In this document: piece by piece, positions 33,044 to 40,703 of the stretch
Numbering within the stretch: position 1 is the stretch's first letter
How the letters are laid out: the number at the start of each line of letters is the position of its first letter
Source of the DNA: Hyphomicrobiales bacterium
Lineage (GTDB): Bacteria > Pseudomonadota > Alphaproteobacteria > Rhizobiales > Rhizobiaceae
Assembly: GCA_900468805.1 (NCBI GenBank)
Contig: UEIF01000049.1
Coordinates: 32,450 to 96,449, forward strand
Direction: 5' to 3'
Length of the DNA: 64,000 bases
Notes under the pieces: model-generated
Database searches by the model: none
Seen by the model: the letters and a program-made list of their open reading frames with translations, nothing else
Told to the model about the DNA's origin: nothing
Program-made: the position numbers and the translations under genes

Positions 33044-34288
33044 ATGACTGCGGATATCGATATCAACGGGGCGCGCCTGCTGGGTCGCCTCGACCAGTTT
33101 GCCGAGATCGGCGCGACCGCGCGGGGTGGCGTCAACCGTCAAGCCTTGACCGAACTGGATCGCGAAGCCCGATCCTTGCTGGCCGGGCTGGCCGCTACAC
33201 GCGGGTTTGCCGTGTTCCAGGATCCCGTCGCCAATCTCTTCATCCGCCGTTCCGGCAGGGACGACCGGGCGCCGCCGCTCTTGATCGGCAGTCATCTCGA
33301 CAGCCAGCCAGCCGGCGGTCGTTTCGACGGCGCGCTCGGAACGCTCTCGGCCTTCGAGGTTCTCGAAAGCCTCGAGGATGCTGGTATCGAAACGGATAGG
33401 GCGATCGAGGTCGTCGCCTGGACCAATGAGGAAGGATGCCGCTTCGCACCCGGCTGCATGGGTTCGTCCGCCTTTTCGGCGCGCGCGATCCCTGCCGAAT
33501 GGCCCGACTTTGTTGCGACTGACGGTGCTGTGTTCGGCGACGAATTGAGGGAAACGCTTGAGGCTCTTCCACAGGCTGCGATGCGCGATCTTGGCATGCC
33601 GGTCCATGCCTATCTCGAGGTGCACATAGAGCAAGGCCCTTCGCTGGAGAAGGACGATATCCCGATCGGTATCGTGACTGGTATTCAAGGAACGCGATGG
33701 CTGCAGGTGAACGTATCGGGTCAGACGGCCCATGCCGGCACGACGGCTCTTTCCTACCGCCGAGACCCTCTGCGCGCCATGATCTCGGCGCTGGACACGC
33801 TCTATTCCACTGTCATGCCGCAGGACGAAAGCGCCCGATTTACCATCGGGCGCATCGAGGTGGAGCCGGGCGCGATCAACGCCATTCCGGCGCTGGCGCG
33901 CTGCACCATTGATATCCGTCATCCCGATCCATTGGCGATCAACCGGCTTAACGTGACGATCGAGCAGTGCTTTCGCGAGCGTGCTGAGGCTCAGCGTTGC
34001 GAGGTTTTGTTCAAGCGCAGCTTTGACATGCCGCCGGCAACCTTCCCCGAAAAGTTGCTGACGGTACTGGAGCGCGCCGCGGAAGGCACCGGGCTGGCGA
34101 CGAAAAGGATGGTGTCGGGCGCTTTCCACGACGCTCTGTTCGTCAATCGGATCGCGCCTTCGGCGATGATCTTCGTACCCTGCCGTGACGGCCTCAGCCA
34201 CAATGAAGCCGAATATACCGCGCCCGGGCATGTCGTTTCAGGCGCGAGATTATTGTTGCAGTCGACGATCGAGCTTGCCAAAGGCTGA
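33044..34288 (+). CDS. M20-family amidohydrolase (N-carbamoyl-L-amino-acid hydrolase/allantoate amidohydrolase type)
   Basis: 414 residues. Binuclear-metal motifs: GSHLDSQPAGGRFDGALG (His, Asp), WTNEEGCRFAPGCMGS (Glu pair), and a late EVHIEQGPSLEK with the domain between residues ~205-320 for dimerisation (TAHAGTTALSYRRDPL), then HNEAEYTAP near the end. Enzymes of this group hydrolyse N-carbamoyl or ureido compounds to amine, CO2 and ammonia; YlmB, a related M20 enzyme, deformylates thiamine pyrimidine breakdown products. It closes the plus-strand cluster 11 bases after the TenA-like gene. Confidence 0.88.
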   Translation: MTADIDINGARLLGRLDQFAEIGATARGGVNRQALTELDREARSLLAGLAATRGFAVFQDPVANLFIRRSGRDDRAPPLLIGSHLDSQPAGGRFDGALGTLSAFEVLESLEDAGIETDRAIEVVAWTNEEGCRFAPGCMGSSAFSARAIPAEWPDFVATDGAVFGDELRETLEALPQAAMRDLGMPVHAYLEVHIEQGPSLEKDDIPIGIVTGIQGTRWLQVNVSGQTAHAGTTALSYRRDPLRAMISALDTLYSTVMPQDESARFTIGRIEVEPGAINAIPALARCTIDIRHPDPLAINRLNVTIEQCFRERAEAQRCEVLFKRSFDMPPATFPEKLLTVLERAAEGTGLATKRMVSGAFHDALFVNRIAPSAMIFVPCRDGLSHNEAEYTAPGHVVSGARLLLQSTIELAKG

Positions 34289-34488
34289 GAGAAGAGGATC
34301 GCTGGCGCCAATGCCGTCATTAGGGCCTCGCTGCGGGCCTAGAATGATCAAGCGTTCCGCCATGCGAATAGGTCGATCCGAGCGTAGCCAGCGATCAAAA
34401 AAGGCCTGTCCCTGGAATGCAGGTCAACCTTTCCTCCTCCGGCTTTCCTCCTCCGGGCGCTCGAGATTTGGCAGCCTTGTCTCTTGTT

Positions 34489-35097
34489 TCAGCAGAAGCC
34501 GTTAAGCTTGAGAATCTTATGGGCGTCGATTGCAGCCCGAAGCTCGTCTTCCGAGTTCCGATCTCCGCTGTTAGCATCAGGATGATGCATCTTTAACTTC
34601 TGCTTGTAGCGGCTTCTGATCTCCGCGGGTGTTGCCTCTGGCGGAAGACCGAGTGTTTCGAAAGCTTTGGCTTCCAGCACCTTCAATTTACGTCGTTGAA
34701 GGTCCGCTTTTACCGCCTGGCGTTCTGCCGCGCTTTTGCGCGCATTCGTCGCCTTTGCCGAACCAGAACGGACTGTGAAGGGGAGTGGCATCTCAGAGGG
34801 CTGGTGGATCCTCTGTCCCCAGGTCGGGCGGGCGCCGCTTGCCGCTTCTCTCTGATAGCGGGCGATGACAGGATCGGACAGATTGGTCGCGAAATTGTAC
34901 CCTTTGCCATATTCCTTCACATGCTCAGAACAGAACAGCAGATACAGTCCCTCCGCATCACGTCCCACAGGAGCGCGATGAAGGCCACCCTTGTCGCACC
35001 CGTCCCATTGGCATTTTGGAGCATCTGGGTTTCGGTCTGAAACTAACTTTTTGCGGATCGGCCGCAAGCCAACGAAAATCTTGGAATCTGGACTCAT
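34489..35097 (-). CDS. J-domain protein with N-terminal Cys/His zinc-like motif
   Basis: 202 residues. The C-terminal ~60 residues are a J domain (ETLGLPPEATPAEIRSRYKQKL, then the HPD signature read as MHHPDANSG), so it should stimulate a DnaK-type chaperone. The N-terminal part carries CQWDGCDKGGLHRAP with a later CSEHVKEY, a probable zinc-binding unit, joined by a charged helical linker rich in Lys, Arg and Ala. This arrangement is seen in small rhizobial J proteins of unknown client. Single gene, minus strand. Confidence 0.85.
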   Translation of the reverse strand: MSPDSKIFVGLRPIRKKLVSDRNPDAPKCQWDGCDKGGLHRAPVGRDAEGLYLLFCSEHVKEYGKGYNFATNLSDPVIARYQREAASGARPTWGQRIHQPSEMPLPFTVRSGSAKATNARKSAAERQAVKADLQRRKLKVLEAKAFETLGLPPEATPAEIRSRYKQKLKMHHPDANSGDRNSEDELRAAIDAHKILKLNGFC

Positions 35098-35749
35098 CGC
35101 GCCTTATATGGCGATCCGGCCCACGCCGACAAGTGGAGAGAATAAGGTAGGCGGTCAGTTGCCCCCAACCGCTTTTAACTGACTGTGCTCAGTGAACCCA
35201 AAACTGTCGATTCTATAAATCAATGGGTAGTCGTGAAGTGAACGCATCCGACATTCAGTCAGGGGCTGAACTTTACCCTCAGGAGCAGTTGATCCTGCCA
35301 CAAGCATGTCGTCAGGTCTTCGTCCGACAGGTCATGCGACTGATGGCTGGAGCGATCCACACGCCCTGATCTTACCTGGTCGCTATCGTGCGCCAAGTTG
35401 GGGAGCAGCGTCGGAGGCGTAGCGAAACGCAATCGGATTGCTGGCGGCGCGGGCCGCACTGCCAAGGGATAGATGAACCTGTCGAGGAATTTCACAGGTG
35501 AATTTCTTGTGAGGGATCTTTTGTCGGCCGCAACCTTAAGGAGAAAATCCATCAGTGAGGAAGCTAATCGTTGACCAATCGAGCCGACCACACTATAGAG
35601 ATGTTCATCGATCTTTTGCTTGCCGAACTTTGTCTACCGCGTGAGTGGCACCGCGCTTTAAGCGAACTTCCTTTCAAAAACAGTCGTTGTCGCAGTCTGC
35701 GGAGCCTTCGCTTCGCGGTTCCTCACTCTATGCTATGAAAGGGTTCATC
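35098..35749. other. Intergenic stretch; leader of the cold-shock gene, no confident gene
   Basis: About 650 bases. A 110-codon frame on the minus strand at 35259-35591 shows no family I recognise and no convincing ribosome site. The last ~150 bases before the cold-shock gene probably form its long 5' leader, as is common for cspA genes where the leader folds as a temperature-sensitive RNA. I found no perfect hairpin in it by eye. Confidence 0.4.
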
Positions 35750-35959
35750 ATGACCACTGGCACAGTTAAATGGTTTAATTCCACCAAGGGCTTCGGCTTC
35801 ATTCAGCCTGATAACGGCGGCGCCGATGCGTTCGTTCACATCTCTGCCGTTGAGCGCGCCGGAATGCGCGAACTCGTCGAGGGCCAGAAGATCGGCTTCG
35901 ACCTTGAGCGCGACATGAAGTCGGGTAAGATGTCGGCCTGCAATCTGCAGTCCGCTTAA
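35750..35959 (+). CDS. cspA: Cold-shock protein (CspA family)
   Basis: 69 residues from the ATG at 35750; the frame is open further upstream but the domain starts with MTTGTVKWFNSTKGFGFIQ. RNP1 is KGFGFI and RNP2 is DAFVHISAV. It ends in KMSACNLQSA. CspA proteins bind single-stranded RNA and DNA and melt RNA structure at low temperature or stress. GAAAGGG stands 8 bases before the start. A strong terminator follows at 36021, so it is a single-gene transcript. Confidence 0.93.
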   Translation: MTTGTVKWFNSTKGFGFIQPDNGGADAFVHISAVERAGMRELVEGQKIGFDLERDMKSGKMSACNLQSA

Positions 35960-36020
35960 TCGATATCTGCTTCCCTTTGACCACGGATGTACTGGCACTG
36001 CCGGGAGCACCTATCCAATT

Positions 36021-36050
36021 AAAGGCCAGGCGTGTCGCCTGGCCTTTTTC
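36021..36050 (+). terminator. Rho-independent terminator after the cold-shock gene
   Basis: AAAGGCCAGGCG pairs with CGCCTGGCCTTT around a 3-base TGT loop, and the descending arm runs into TTTTTC. A textbook intrinsic terminator on the plus strand, 62 bases after the stop codon. Confidence 0.9.
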
Positions 36051-36085
36051 GTTTCGGCTTGCCAGCCGAATTACTCAGGAACCCA

Positions 36086-36310
36086 ATGAAACAAGCACAC
36101 AGCAAATCCCGCCAGCAGGCGGAGATCGCCTTCGGCAACGTCCAGACGCAGTTTTTTGCCAAGAATAACGCGGTGGAAGAGCTCGAATCCGTCGCCCAGG
36201 CTCGGGACGCCAAGACCTTAAGGCTGCGAGAGGCACGTCTTGCCAAGGAACTGGCCGACCGGACGTCGGCAACGTCCGCCCTTCTTGCCAAACGCGCCAA
36301 GACGCGCTGA
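36086..36310 (+). CDS. Small charged alpha-helical protein, function unknown
   Basis: 74 residues beginning MKQAHSKSRQQAEIAFG, with ATG at 36086 and CAGGA 6 bases upstream. Composition is dominated by Ala, Lys, Arg and Glu with heptad-like stretches (ELESVAQARDAKTLRLREARL), so one long helix or coiled coil is expected. It resembles the small conserved proteins found beside DUF6481 genes in rhizobia. The next gene is on the same strand 33 bases on, so the two probably form a transcript. No function known. Confidence 0.65.
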   Translation: MKQAHSKSRQQAEIAFGNVQTQFFAKNNAVEELESVAQARDAKTLRLREARLAKELADRTSATSALLAKRAKTR

Positions 36311-36343
36311 TCACTGGCCAACACCGATTATCAGGATAAAAAT

Positions 36344-36724
36344 TTGAAGAAAGCTAGAAACAGCGAGCTCTCTGACCGCCGTGCAGCATCCGCGGACGCC
36401 AAGACTGCTCTCCTCAATGCCTTCCGTGCGGCAAAAACTGCGGCCGAACCAGGTAAAATCGCAAGGCAGGCAGAACGCCTTGCCATTGTCTCGGCTCGTG
36501 AGGAACGACGCCTGGAGCGCGAACGCCTGAAGGTCGAGGAGCGCAAGCGCGTTGAGACCGAGGCGGCAGAACAGCGAGCAACCGCGGAGGCCGAAGCGTT
36601 GGCCGTGACCGAAGCTCGCGAGAGCGCCCAAAACGCTCGTGTAGCGCGGGTGATCGAAGATGAGGCGGCGCGAAAGGCCGAACGCGACCGTCGCTACGCC
36701 AACCGCAAGGCAAGACAAGCCTAG
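36344..36724 (+). CDS. DUF6481-family helical protein
   Basis: 126 residues, starting with TTG at 36344 with CAGGA upstream. Almost entirely charged helix: DRRAASADAKTALLNAFRAA, ERRLERERLKVEERKRVE, then RKAERDRRYANRKARQA. I recognise the DUF6481 pattern common in Rhizobiales, of unknown role. High Ala and charge suggest a coiled coil. It lies among stress-linked small genes and follows the similar 74-residue gene. Confidence 0.75.
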   Translation: MKKARNSELSDRRAASADAKTALLNAFRAAKTAAEPGKIARQAERLAIVSAREERRLERERLKVEERKRVETEAAEQRATAEAEALAVTEARESAQNARVARVIEDEAARKAERDRRYANRKARQA

Positions 36725-36755
36725 CCTTCTGCCGCCACCGCGCCAACCCCACAGC

Positions 36756-36995
36756 ATGACAGTGTTATGCTCAATTCAGTCGTGCCATGGAGCCTCCAAG
36801 GCACCGGGTACGAACGAACGCCAGGCGATCAACAGGTCCTGGCAAATCGCGATCCAGGAAATTCTGCCCATGGTCATCCGTGACAGATGCCATGCCGGAG
36901 GCGAGGCCGCATGCAAGTCATATATCAAACGCATCGAAGAGGTGTATGGGAAGCGGGCGCCTCGATATAGGCCGCCCGCTTCATTGAAAGCCTAG
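36756..36995 (+). CDS. Small ORF, uncertain protein
   Basis: 79 codons from the ATG at 36756 to the stop at 36995. A stretch SWQIAIQEILPMVIRDRCHA looks like an amphipathic helix and there is a basic region near the end (IKRIEEVYGKRAPRYRP). It matches no family I know and lacks a clear ribosome site. A 10-bp inverted repeat at 36950-36982 lies in its end. It may be only an open frame; listed because it is one of few coding-like frames in this gap. Confidence 0.25.
   Translation: MTVLCSIQSCHGASKAPGTNERQAINRSWQIAIQEILPMVIRDRCHAGGEAACKSYIKRIEEVYGKRAPRYRPPASLKA
36950..36982. repeat. 10-bp perfect inverted repeat GAAGCGGGCG/CGCCCGCTTC
   Basis: GAAGCGGGCG at 36950-36959 pairs with CGCCCGCTTC at 36973-36982; part of the loop (CCT/AGG) can extend the stem. 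It lies between plus-strand DUF6481 and the minus-strand stress gene ending at 37000, the place where a bidirectional terminator would be expected, though T-runs are weak on both sides. Confidence 0.55.
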
Positions 36996-36999
36996 TCAG

Positions 37000-37611
37000 T
37001 TACAGCCGGTTTGCTCGGTAGCGCTGACGCTCCGCTTCGATCTGCTCCGGCGTATAGGGCTCTGCAGCTTCGTCGAAGCGCATCCAACCCTGTTCCTGAT
37101 AGTTGGATCGGCGAGAGGCGAAATCGACTGGACGCGACCGGTCGAGGATGGCCTTCGCTTCCGTAACCCTTCCATCATCGACCTTCGCAGTCACGACCGA
37201 ACCGCCACGACGGATCCCTTCTGCGTAGAAGTTCGCCTCCTCTTCCGGAACACCTTCATTGACCATCGCGCCGACAATGCCGCCGACGGCGCCGCCGGCG
37301 ACTGCGCCCGCGGCAGCGCCGGCAGCCGTCGCTGCCAGCCAGCCTGCTGCAACGACTGGACCGACACCAGGAATGGCGAGCAGGCCCAAGCCGGTCAAAA
37401 GGCCGCCGGCGCCGCCCGCGACCGCACCGACACCGGCGCCGGTGCCAGCACCTTCCGCAGCGTAGCTGCCCTGGCCTTCGACGTCGGTCTTACCGTTCGC
37501 CTTGTTGGTGACGATACTGATGTCGTCGGAAGGCACGCCGGAGTCTTCCAAAGCCTTCACTGCCGCACGGGCGTCGTCGTAGCTGTCATAGAGTCCAGTA
37601 ACTGTTCGCAT
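37000..37611 (-). CDS. General-stress (YflT-like) glycine-zipper protein
   Basis: 203 residues. The N-terminal ~40 residues are the small YflT/heat-induced stress domain (TVTGLYDSYDDARAAVKALEDSGVP). The middle is a glycine-zipper hydrophobic segment with GxxxG/AxxxG patterns (GAGVGAVAGGAGGLLTGLGLL and AAGAAAGAVAGGAVGGIVG), probably membrane-inserted. The C-terminal tail contains AKAILDRSRPVDFASR and YTPEQIEAERQRYR. The ribosome site is AAGGAG before the ATG at 37611. Such proteins are induced by general stress in rhizobia; the molecular function is unknown. Confidence 0.82.
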   Translation of the reverse strand: MRTVTGLYDSYDDARAAVKALEDSGVPSDDISIVTNKANGKTDVEGQGSYAAEGAGTGAGVGAVAGGAGGLLTGLGLLAIPGVGPVVAAGWLAATAAGAAAGAVAGGAVGGIVGAMVNEGVPEEEANFYAEGIRRGGSVVTAKVDDGRVTEAKAILDRSRPVDFASRRSNYQEQGWMRFDEAAEPYTPEQIEAERQRYRANRL

Positions 37612-37631
37612 GGGTCGTCTCCTTGGATTTT

Positions 37632-37943
37632 TTACTTGGCCATCGTCACATTGCCCTGGAAGTCCAGGGAGACGCCGGCATCCTTGCCATCCTTCTTGGC
37701 GGCCGCGCGCCAGACGCCCTGGTCGTCGAGCTTCAATCCGGTGACGTCTGTATAGCCCGCACCTTCGATACGCTCCTTGGCCTGATCTTCCGTGAAGCTG
37801 TTCTTGCCGGCCACCGGTGCGCCGGGGTTGTGTTCCGTGTTGACGGCAGGGGTCGTCTGTGACGTGGAAGGGGTCTCGCTCTGGGCGTAGGCTGTGGTGG
37901 CCGACAGCAGCAGAGCGAACGAAATTGTCGTAATCTTTGTCAT
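37632..37943 (-). CDS. Secreted PepSY-domain protein
   Basis: 103 residues from the ATG at 37943 with GAGGAAAC upstream. Signal peptide TKITTISFALLLSATTAYA, then a Ser/Thr/Pro-rich spacer, then a PepSY-like C-terminal domain (FTEDQAKERIEGAGYTDVTG, VWRAAAKKDGKDAGVSLDF). PepSY domains are thought to inhibit proteases or bind envelope components. Periplasmic by signal peptide. It shares the minus strand with the glycine-zipper stress gene, 20 bases apart, and may be co-transcribed with it. Confidence 0.8.
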   Translation of the reverse strand: MTKITTISFALLLSATTAYAQSETPSTSQTTPAVNTEHNPGAPVAGKNSFTEDQAKERIEGAGYTDVTGLKLDDQGVWRAAAKKDGKDAGVSLDFQGNVTMAK

Positions 37944-38013
37944 TTGTGTTTCCTCATGTGCCAATGAAAAACAAAGGAAAATGCTGTTTGTTCCGAGAGT
38001 TACGAAAACTTTT

Positions 38014-38510
38014 TCAAATGTGCTCAGCGGTGCGGTGAAGGGAGAGAGCGAAGGTGATCGCGATTGGATTTGACACCACCGCCGGTGTTTCACCATGCGC
38101 TTGGCAATCTCGCTGGCAATGTACAGACCGAGGCCGAGGCCTTCCTTTCCGTTTTCTGTGGCTGGGGTGAACGGCTCGAACAGTCGCTCGGTTGCAACCG
38201 TCGAGATCGGTTGGCCTGTATTCTGGACGGAAAGTTCGAAGTCGCCGGCATCCAGCCGCGCACCCGTGCGCGATCGCTAGCCGCTCCGGTGCGAGCTGTG
38301 CGATACTCTGTCCATCGCAGATGACGAGAAGTGGCTATGGCAGGTCGACATCGATCTCCCGGTCCGGATGCGCACCGGCGAACTCATTCACGACTCGCCG
38401 AAGAACAGGATCGAGATCGGTCTCCTCCAGTTCCGCCGGCACGCCGCCCAGCCTTACACGGCCGGATGTCCCCGGGATCGGGCGATCCGGACGTGGGGAG
38501 CCTTCTCAAA
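38014..38510 (-). pseudogene. Degenerate sensor histidine kinase (C-terminal ATPase domain, frameshifted)
   Basis: Translating the minus strand in shifting frames gives a kinase C-terminus in pieces: LGGVPAELEETDLDPVLRRV, then after a stop LLVICDGQSIAQLAPER, then in another frame ARLDAGDFELSVQNTGQP and LFEPFTPATENGKEGLGLGL with YIASEIAKR, and after one more shift ETPAVVSNPIAITFALSL. These are the N-box-preceding region, the N-box/G1 stretch, the F-box and G2 box of a HisKA-type kinase. At least two frame changes and one in-frame TAG show it is dead. The 5' end and sensor domains are not recognisable upstream. Confidence 0.7.
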
Positions 38511-38727
38511 GGGCGGCCTGAAACATGGGTAGCGACGCCTTGCGAGCGGATGAAAGCGGTCAGGATCGATGGGAGACACCTTCGGTTCAGTCCCGAAGTG
38601 TTCGCGAAAAAAGTCGGAAGGGGAGGAGCCTGAATGATGATGGCGGCAAAGACTGACACGGCTCTTGCCGCCGCAGCTTCGCGCGCCATCTGATTGGCTC
38701 AGACACCGGTTTCGAATGGAGGAAAAG

Positions 38728-39021
38728 ATGGGGTCGAAAGAGGATCGGATCAGGCAGCGGGCCTATGAGATATGGGAACGGGAAGGCCGGCCACAAGGCG
38801 AGGATATGAAACACTGGCTGCAGGCGTTCCAGGAGATCGCAGCGAGCGCCGAGGCGGATGGCCAGGCTGTCAAAAAGTCTCGAGGGAAGAAGCCGGCGGC
38901 CCTGGCTGCGCCGGCGAAGACGAAAGCCAAACCGAAAACCGGAAGCGGCGCGCAGAGCGTTCCGACGACAACGCCGCCTCCTAAGCCTGCCAAAACACCA
39001 CGGGCTGCCACCAGACACTGA
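38728..39021 (+). CDS. DUF2934-domain protein with Lys/Pro-rich tail
   Basis: 97 residues from the ATG at 38728, which has GGAGG 6 bases upstream. N-terminal DUF2934 (RIRQRAYEIWEREGRPQGED, then HWLQAFQEI), about residues 4-35; the rest is a low-complexity basic tail rich in Lys, Ala, Pro and Thr. DUF2934 proteins are small and widespread in rhizobia, function unknown; the basic tail could bind nucleic acid. Single gene, convergent with the cold-shock gene. Confidence 0.75.
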   Translation: MGSKEDRIRQRAYEIWEREGRPQGEDMKHWLQAFQEIAASAEADGQAVKKSRGKKPAALAAPAKTKAKPKTGSGAQSVPTTTPPPKPAKTPRAATRH

Positions 39022-39201
39022 CATGACCTGCTTGGTCGTGAGAAGCATTCCGACCGGACGCGATTTGGCGTTACCGTAATCCCGCTCGGCGATGTCACTT
39101 GTGAAAAAGTGAGGATCTCCAGTCCGTGTCGTCGAGCGGGACCGATTGCTCGAAATGCCTCTCGCAGGCTCGTGGGACAGGTGGATGAGCGTCTGTCGCG
39201 C

Positions 39202-39405
39202 TCAGAGCGGTCTGACGTTTTCCGCCTTTGACTTGCCCGTCTTCCGATCCTGACCGAGATCGTAGGAGACGCTTTGGCCTTCCTTCAGGACGTCGCCGTA
39301 TTGCAGGGCGGAGACGTGGACGAAGACATCAGTTCCGCCGTCTTCCGGTGTGATGAAACCAAAGCCCTTGTCCGCGTTGAAAAACTTGACCTTGCCAGTC
39401 GGCAT
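39202..39405 (-). CDS. cspA: Cold-shock protein (CspA family), second copy
   Basis: 67 residues: MPTGKVKFFNADKGFGFIT, RNP1 KGFGFI, RNP2 DVFVHVSAL, ending in KSKAENVRPL. The ATG at 39405 has GAGG 8 bases upstream. It differs clearly from the copy at 35750, so they are paralogues rather than a recent duplication. It probably acts as an RNA chaperone under cold or other stress. Minus strand, alone. Confidence 0.93.
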   Translation of the reverse strand: MPTGKVKFFNADKGFGFITPEDGGTDVFVHVSALQYGDVLKEGQSVSYDLGQDRKTGKSKAENVRPL

Positions 39406-40164
39406 GAAAATCCTCGTGTTTGAGAGTTGATCGCACCAGCAATTTAGCGGTCAGCAACGGTCGGAGCAAGCCTGTCGGCCGCAGTTGTTCTCGGATTTCG
39501 CGCTGGAAGAAAACGTAGACTTTTTTCGACCGAATCGCGGTTTACGCCTTGGAGCGGTTTAGGTCGGGAAACTGGTCTTCGTGATCGTTATGCAATTCTC
39601 TGGTCTCGGCCCACACTTGAACCCCATCGGACCCTCAAAAGGTGTAACGGCCGAGGCTGGGCGCTAGATGGATTAAACACAGCGTGACAATCTTGCTAGG
39701 GTCCCGAATTCACGACGACAATCCGGATTGCCGGTCGCAACCCTCGCCTGTTACGGGCAGTTGAATTGCTTTCTGTTCACATGAAATGAACTCAACTGAT
39801 ATCACACCAATGCCTGCCGATAGGATGCCGCCAAGTCGGTATCCTGAGCAATCAGGGCGGGAGCGGCGCAAACCGCCTTTTCGATTACGGTCTGCACCTT
39901 GCCGCAATCGAAGGATTGCGCGTGTCAGACCGTCGAAAAAGGGCGCAACCGGGGGCAACAAGCACACGCAGGCGGAAGACGAATGCCATGAATAACTCGT
40001 TTCTTAGGTGGCCGGCACACTAGTGAATATGAGCATCCTTGATCAAGACAAGAGCGCCTCAGCGGATGCAGCAAGCCGAGAACCGCTAACAAACAAAATG
40101 TTTGACGGTGTGGCTTCGACACCCTTTTCGCCTTCCTTAAAGGCGACCTGACACCGAGCTGTGT
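39406..40164. other. Gene-poor stretch, no confident gene
   Basis: About 760 bases. A 69-codon frame at 39786-39995 (plus) has no family likeness and lacks a strong ribosome site. A short inverted repeat TCGCCTT/AAGGCGA at 40128-40146 lies just past the end of the minus-strand DUF551-like gene and may be its terminator or a weak operator. I see no IS ends, tRNA or attachment site. The first 150 bases probably hold the promoter and leader of the cold-shock gene. Confidence 0.5.
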
Positions 40165-40470
40165 TTAAATACCTGACCCGTCGAAGTTTTGGTCGTCCTC
40201 GCCTTCCCAGGGGGCGGGCATCGAGTTGCGACTGAGGTTGGCCGAGGGCATCGGCATCCAACACTTCAATTCCGGTTCGGCATATTCGATGATCTGCCCG
40301 GGCGAGGAATCAGACGCGCGCCATCCTTCTCCCCCGAACCGATCGCCTTTCGACCAGTAAGCGAGGTCAACTTCTGCCGGGCCCTGTTCGGACTGGCGGA
40401 TCGTGACCAGGATCCGACTACCGTCTTTCGGTGCGTTTGCCATATGGTGCCAATGGTCTGGGTCGTCCAT
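40165..40470 (-). CDS. DUF551-like small protein
   Basis: 101 residues from the ATG at 40470, with GGAGGAAA upstream. DUF551 pattern: WHHMANAPKDGSRILVTIR at the start, a central acidic strand VDLAYWSKG, and ELKCWMPMP near the end. DUF551 proteins are small, often phage- or plasmid-linked, of unknown function. The frame extends upstream to 40608 but the ribosome site and the domain begin here. Single gene on the minus strand. Confidence 0.65.
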   Translation of the reverse strand: MDDPDHWHHMANAPKDGSRILVTIRQSEQGPAEVDLAYWSKGDRFGGEGWRASDSSPGQIIEYAEPELKCWMPMPSANLSRNSMPAPWEGEDDQNFDGSGI

Positions 40471-40703
40471 CGTTTTTCCTCCTGCCTCGCTGCAGGTTGG
40501 GAATGTCGCCTCGCCACCGAAAGCGGTCAACTCAAACTTTGTACAGGCACGTGGTCGCGTCGGCAAAAAGCGAAAGCAATCATCAAACTGGGCGGATAGC
40601 CCGGTCACGGACTTCAGGTGAAAACTTGTTCGTCGTCATGATCATATCGGCTCCGCTATCTCATGAGCTGAAGCCTCCGCTGAACCGGTGCGGTTCAAAT
40701 CTC

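Noticed and set aside
35259..35591. 110-codon open frame on the minus strand before the cold-shock gene
   Set aside because: No family pattern that I recognise, no clear ribosome site, skewed composition; treated as non-coding.
39786..39995. 69-codon plus-strand frame in the gene-poor stretch
   Set aside because: Arg/Pro-rich, no family likeness, poor ribosome site; probably chance.
40128..40146. 7-bp stem TCGCCTT/AAGGCGA near the end of the DUF551-like gene
   Set aside because: Too short and without a T-run to call as a terminator; mentioned only in the intergenic note.
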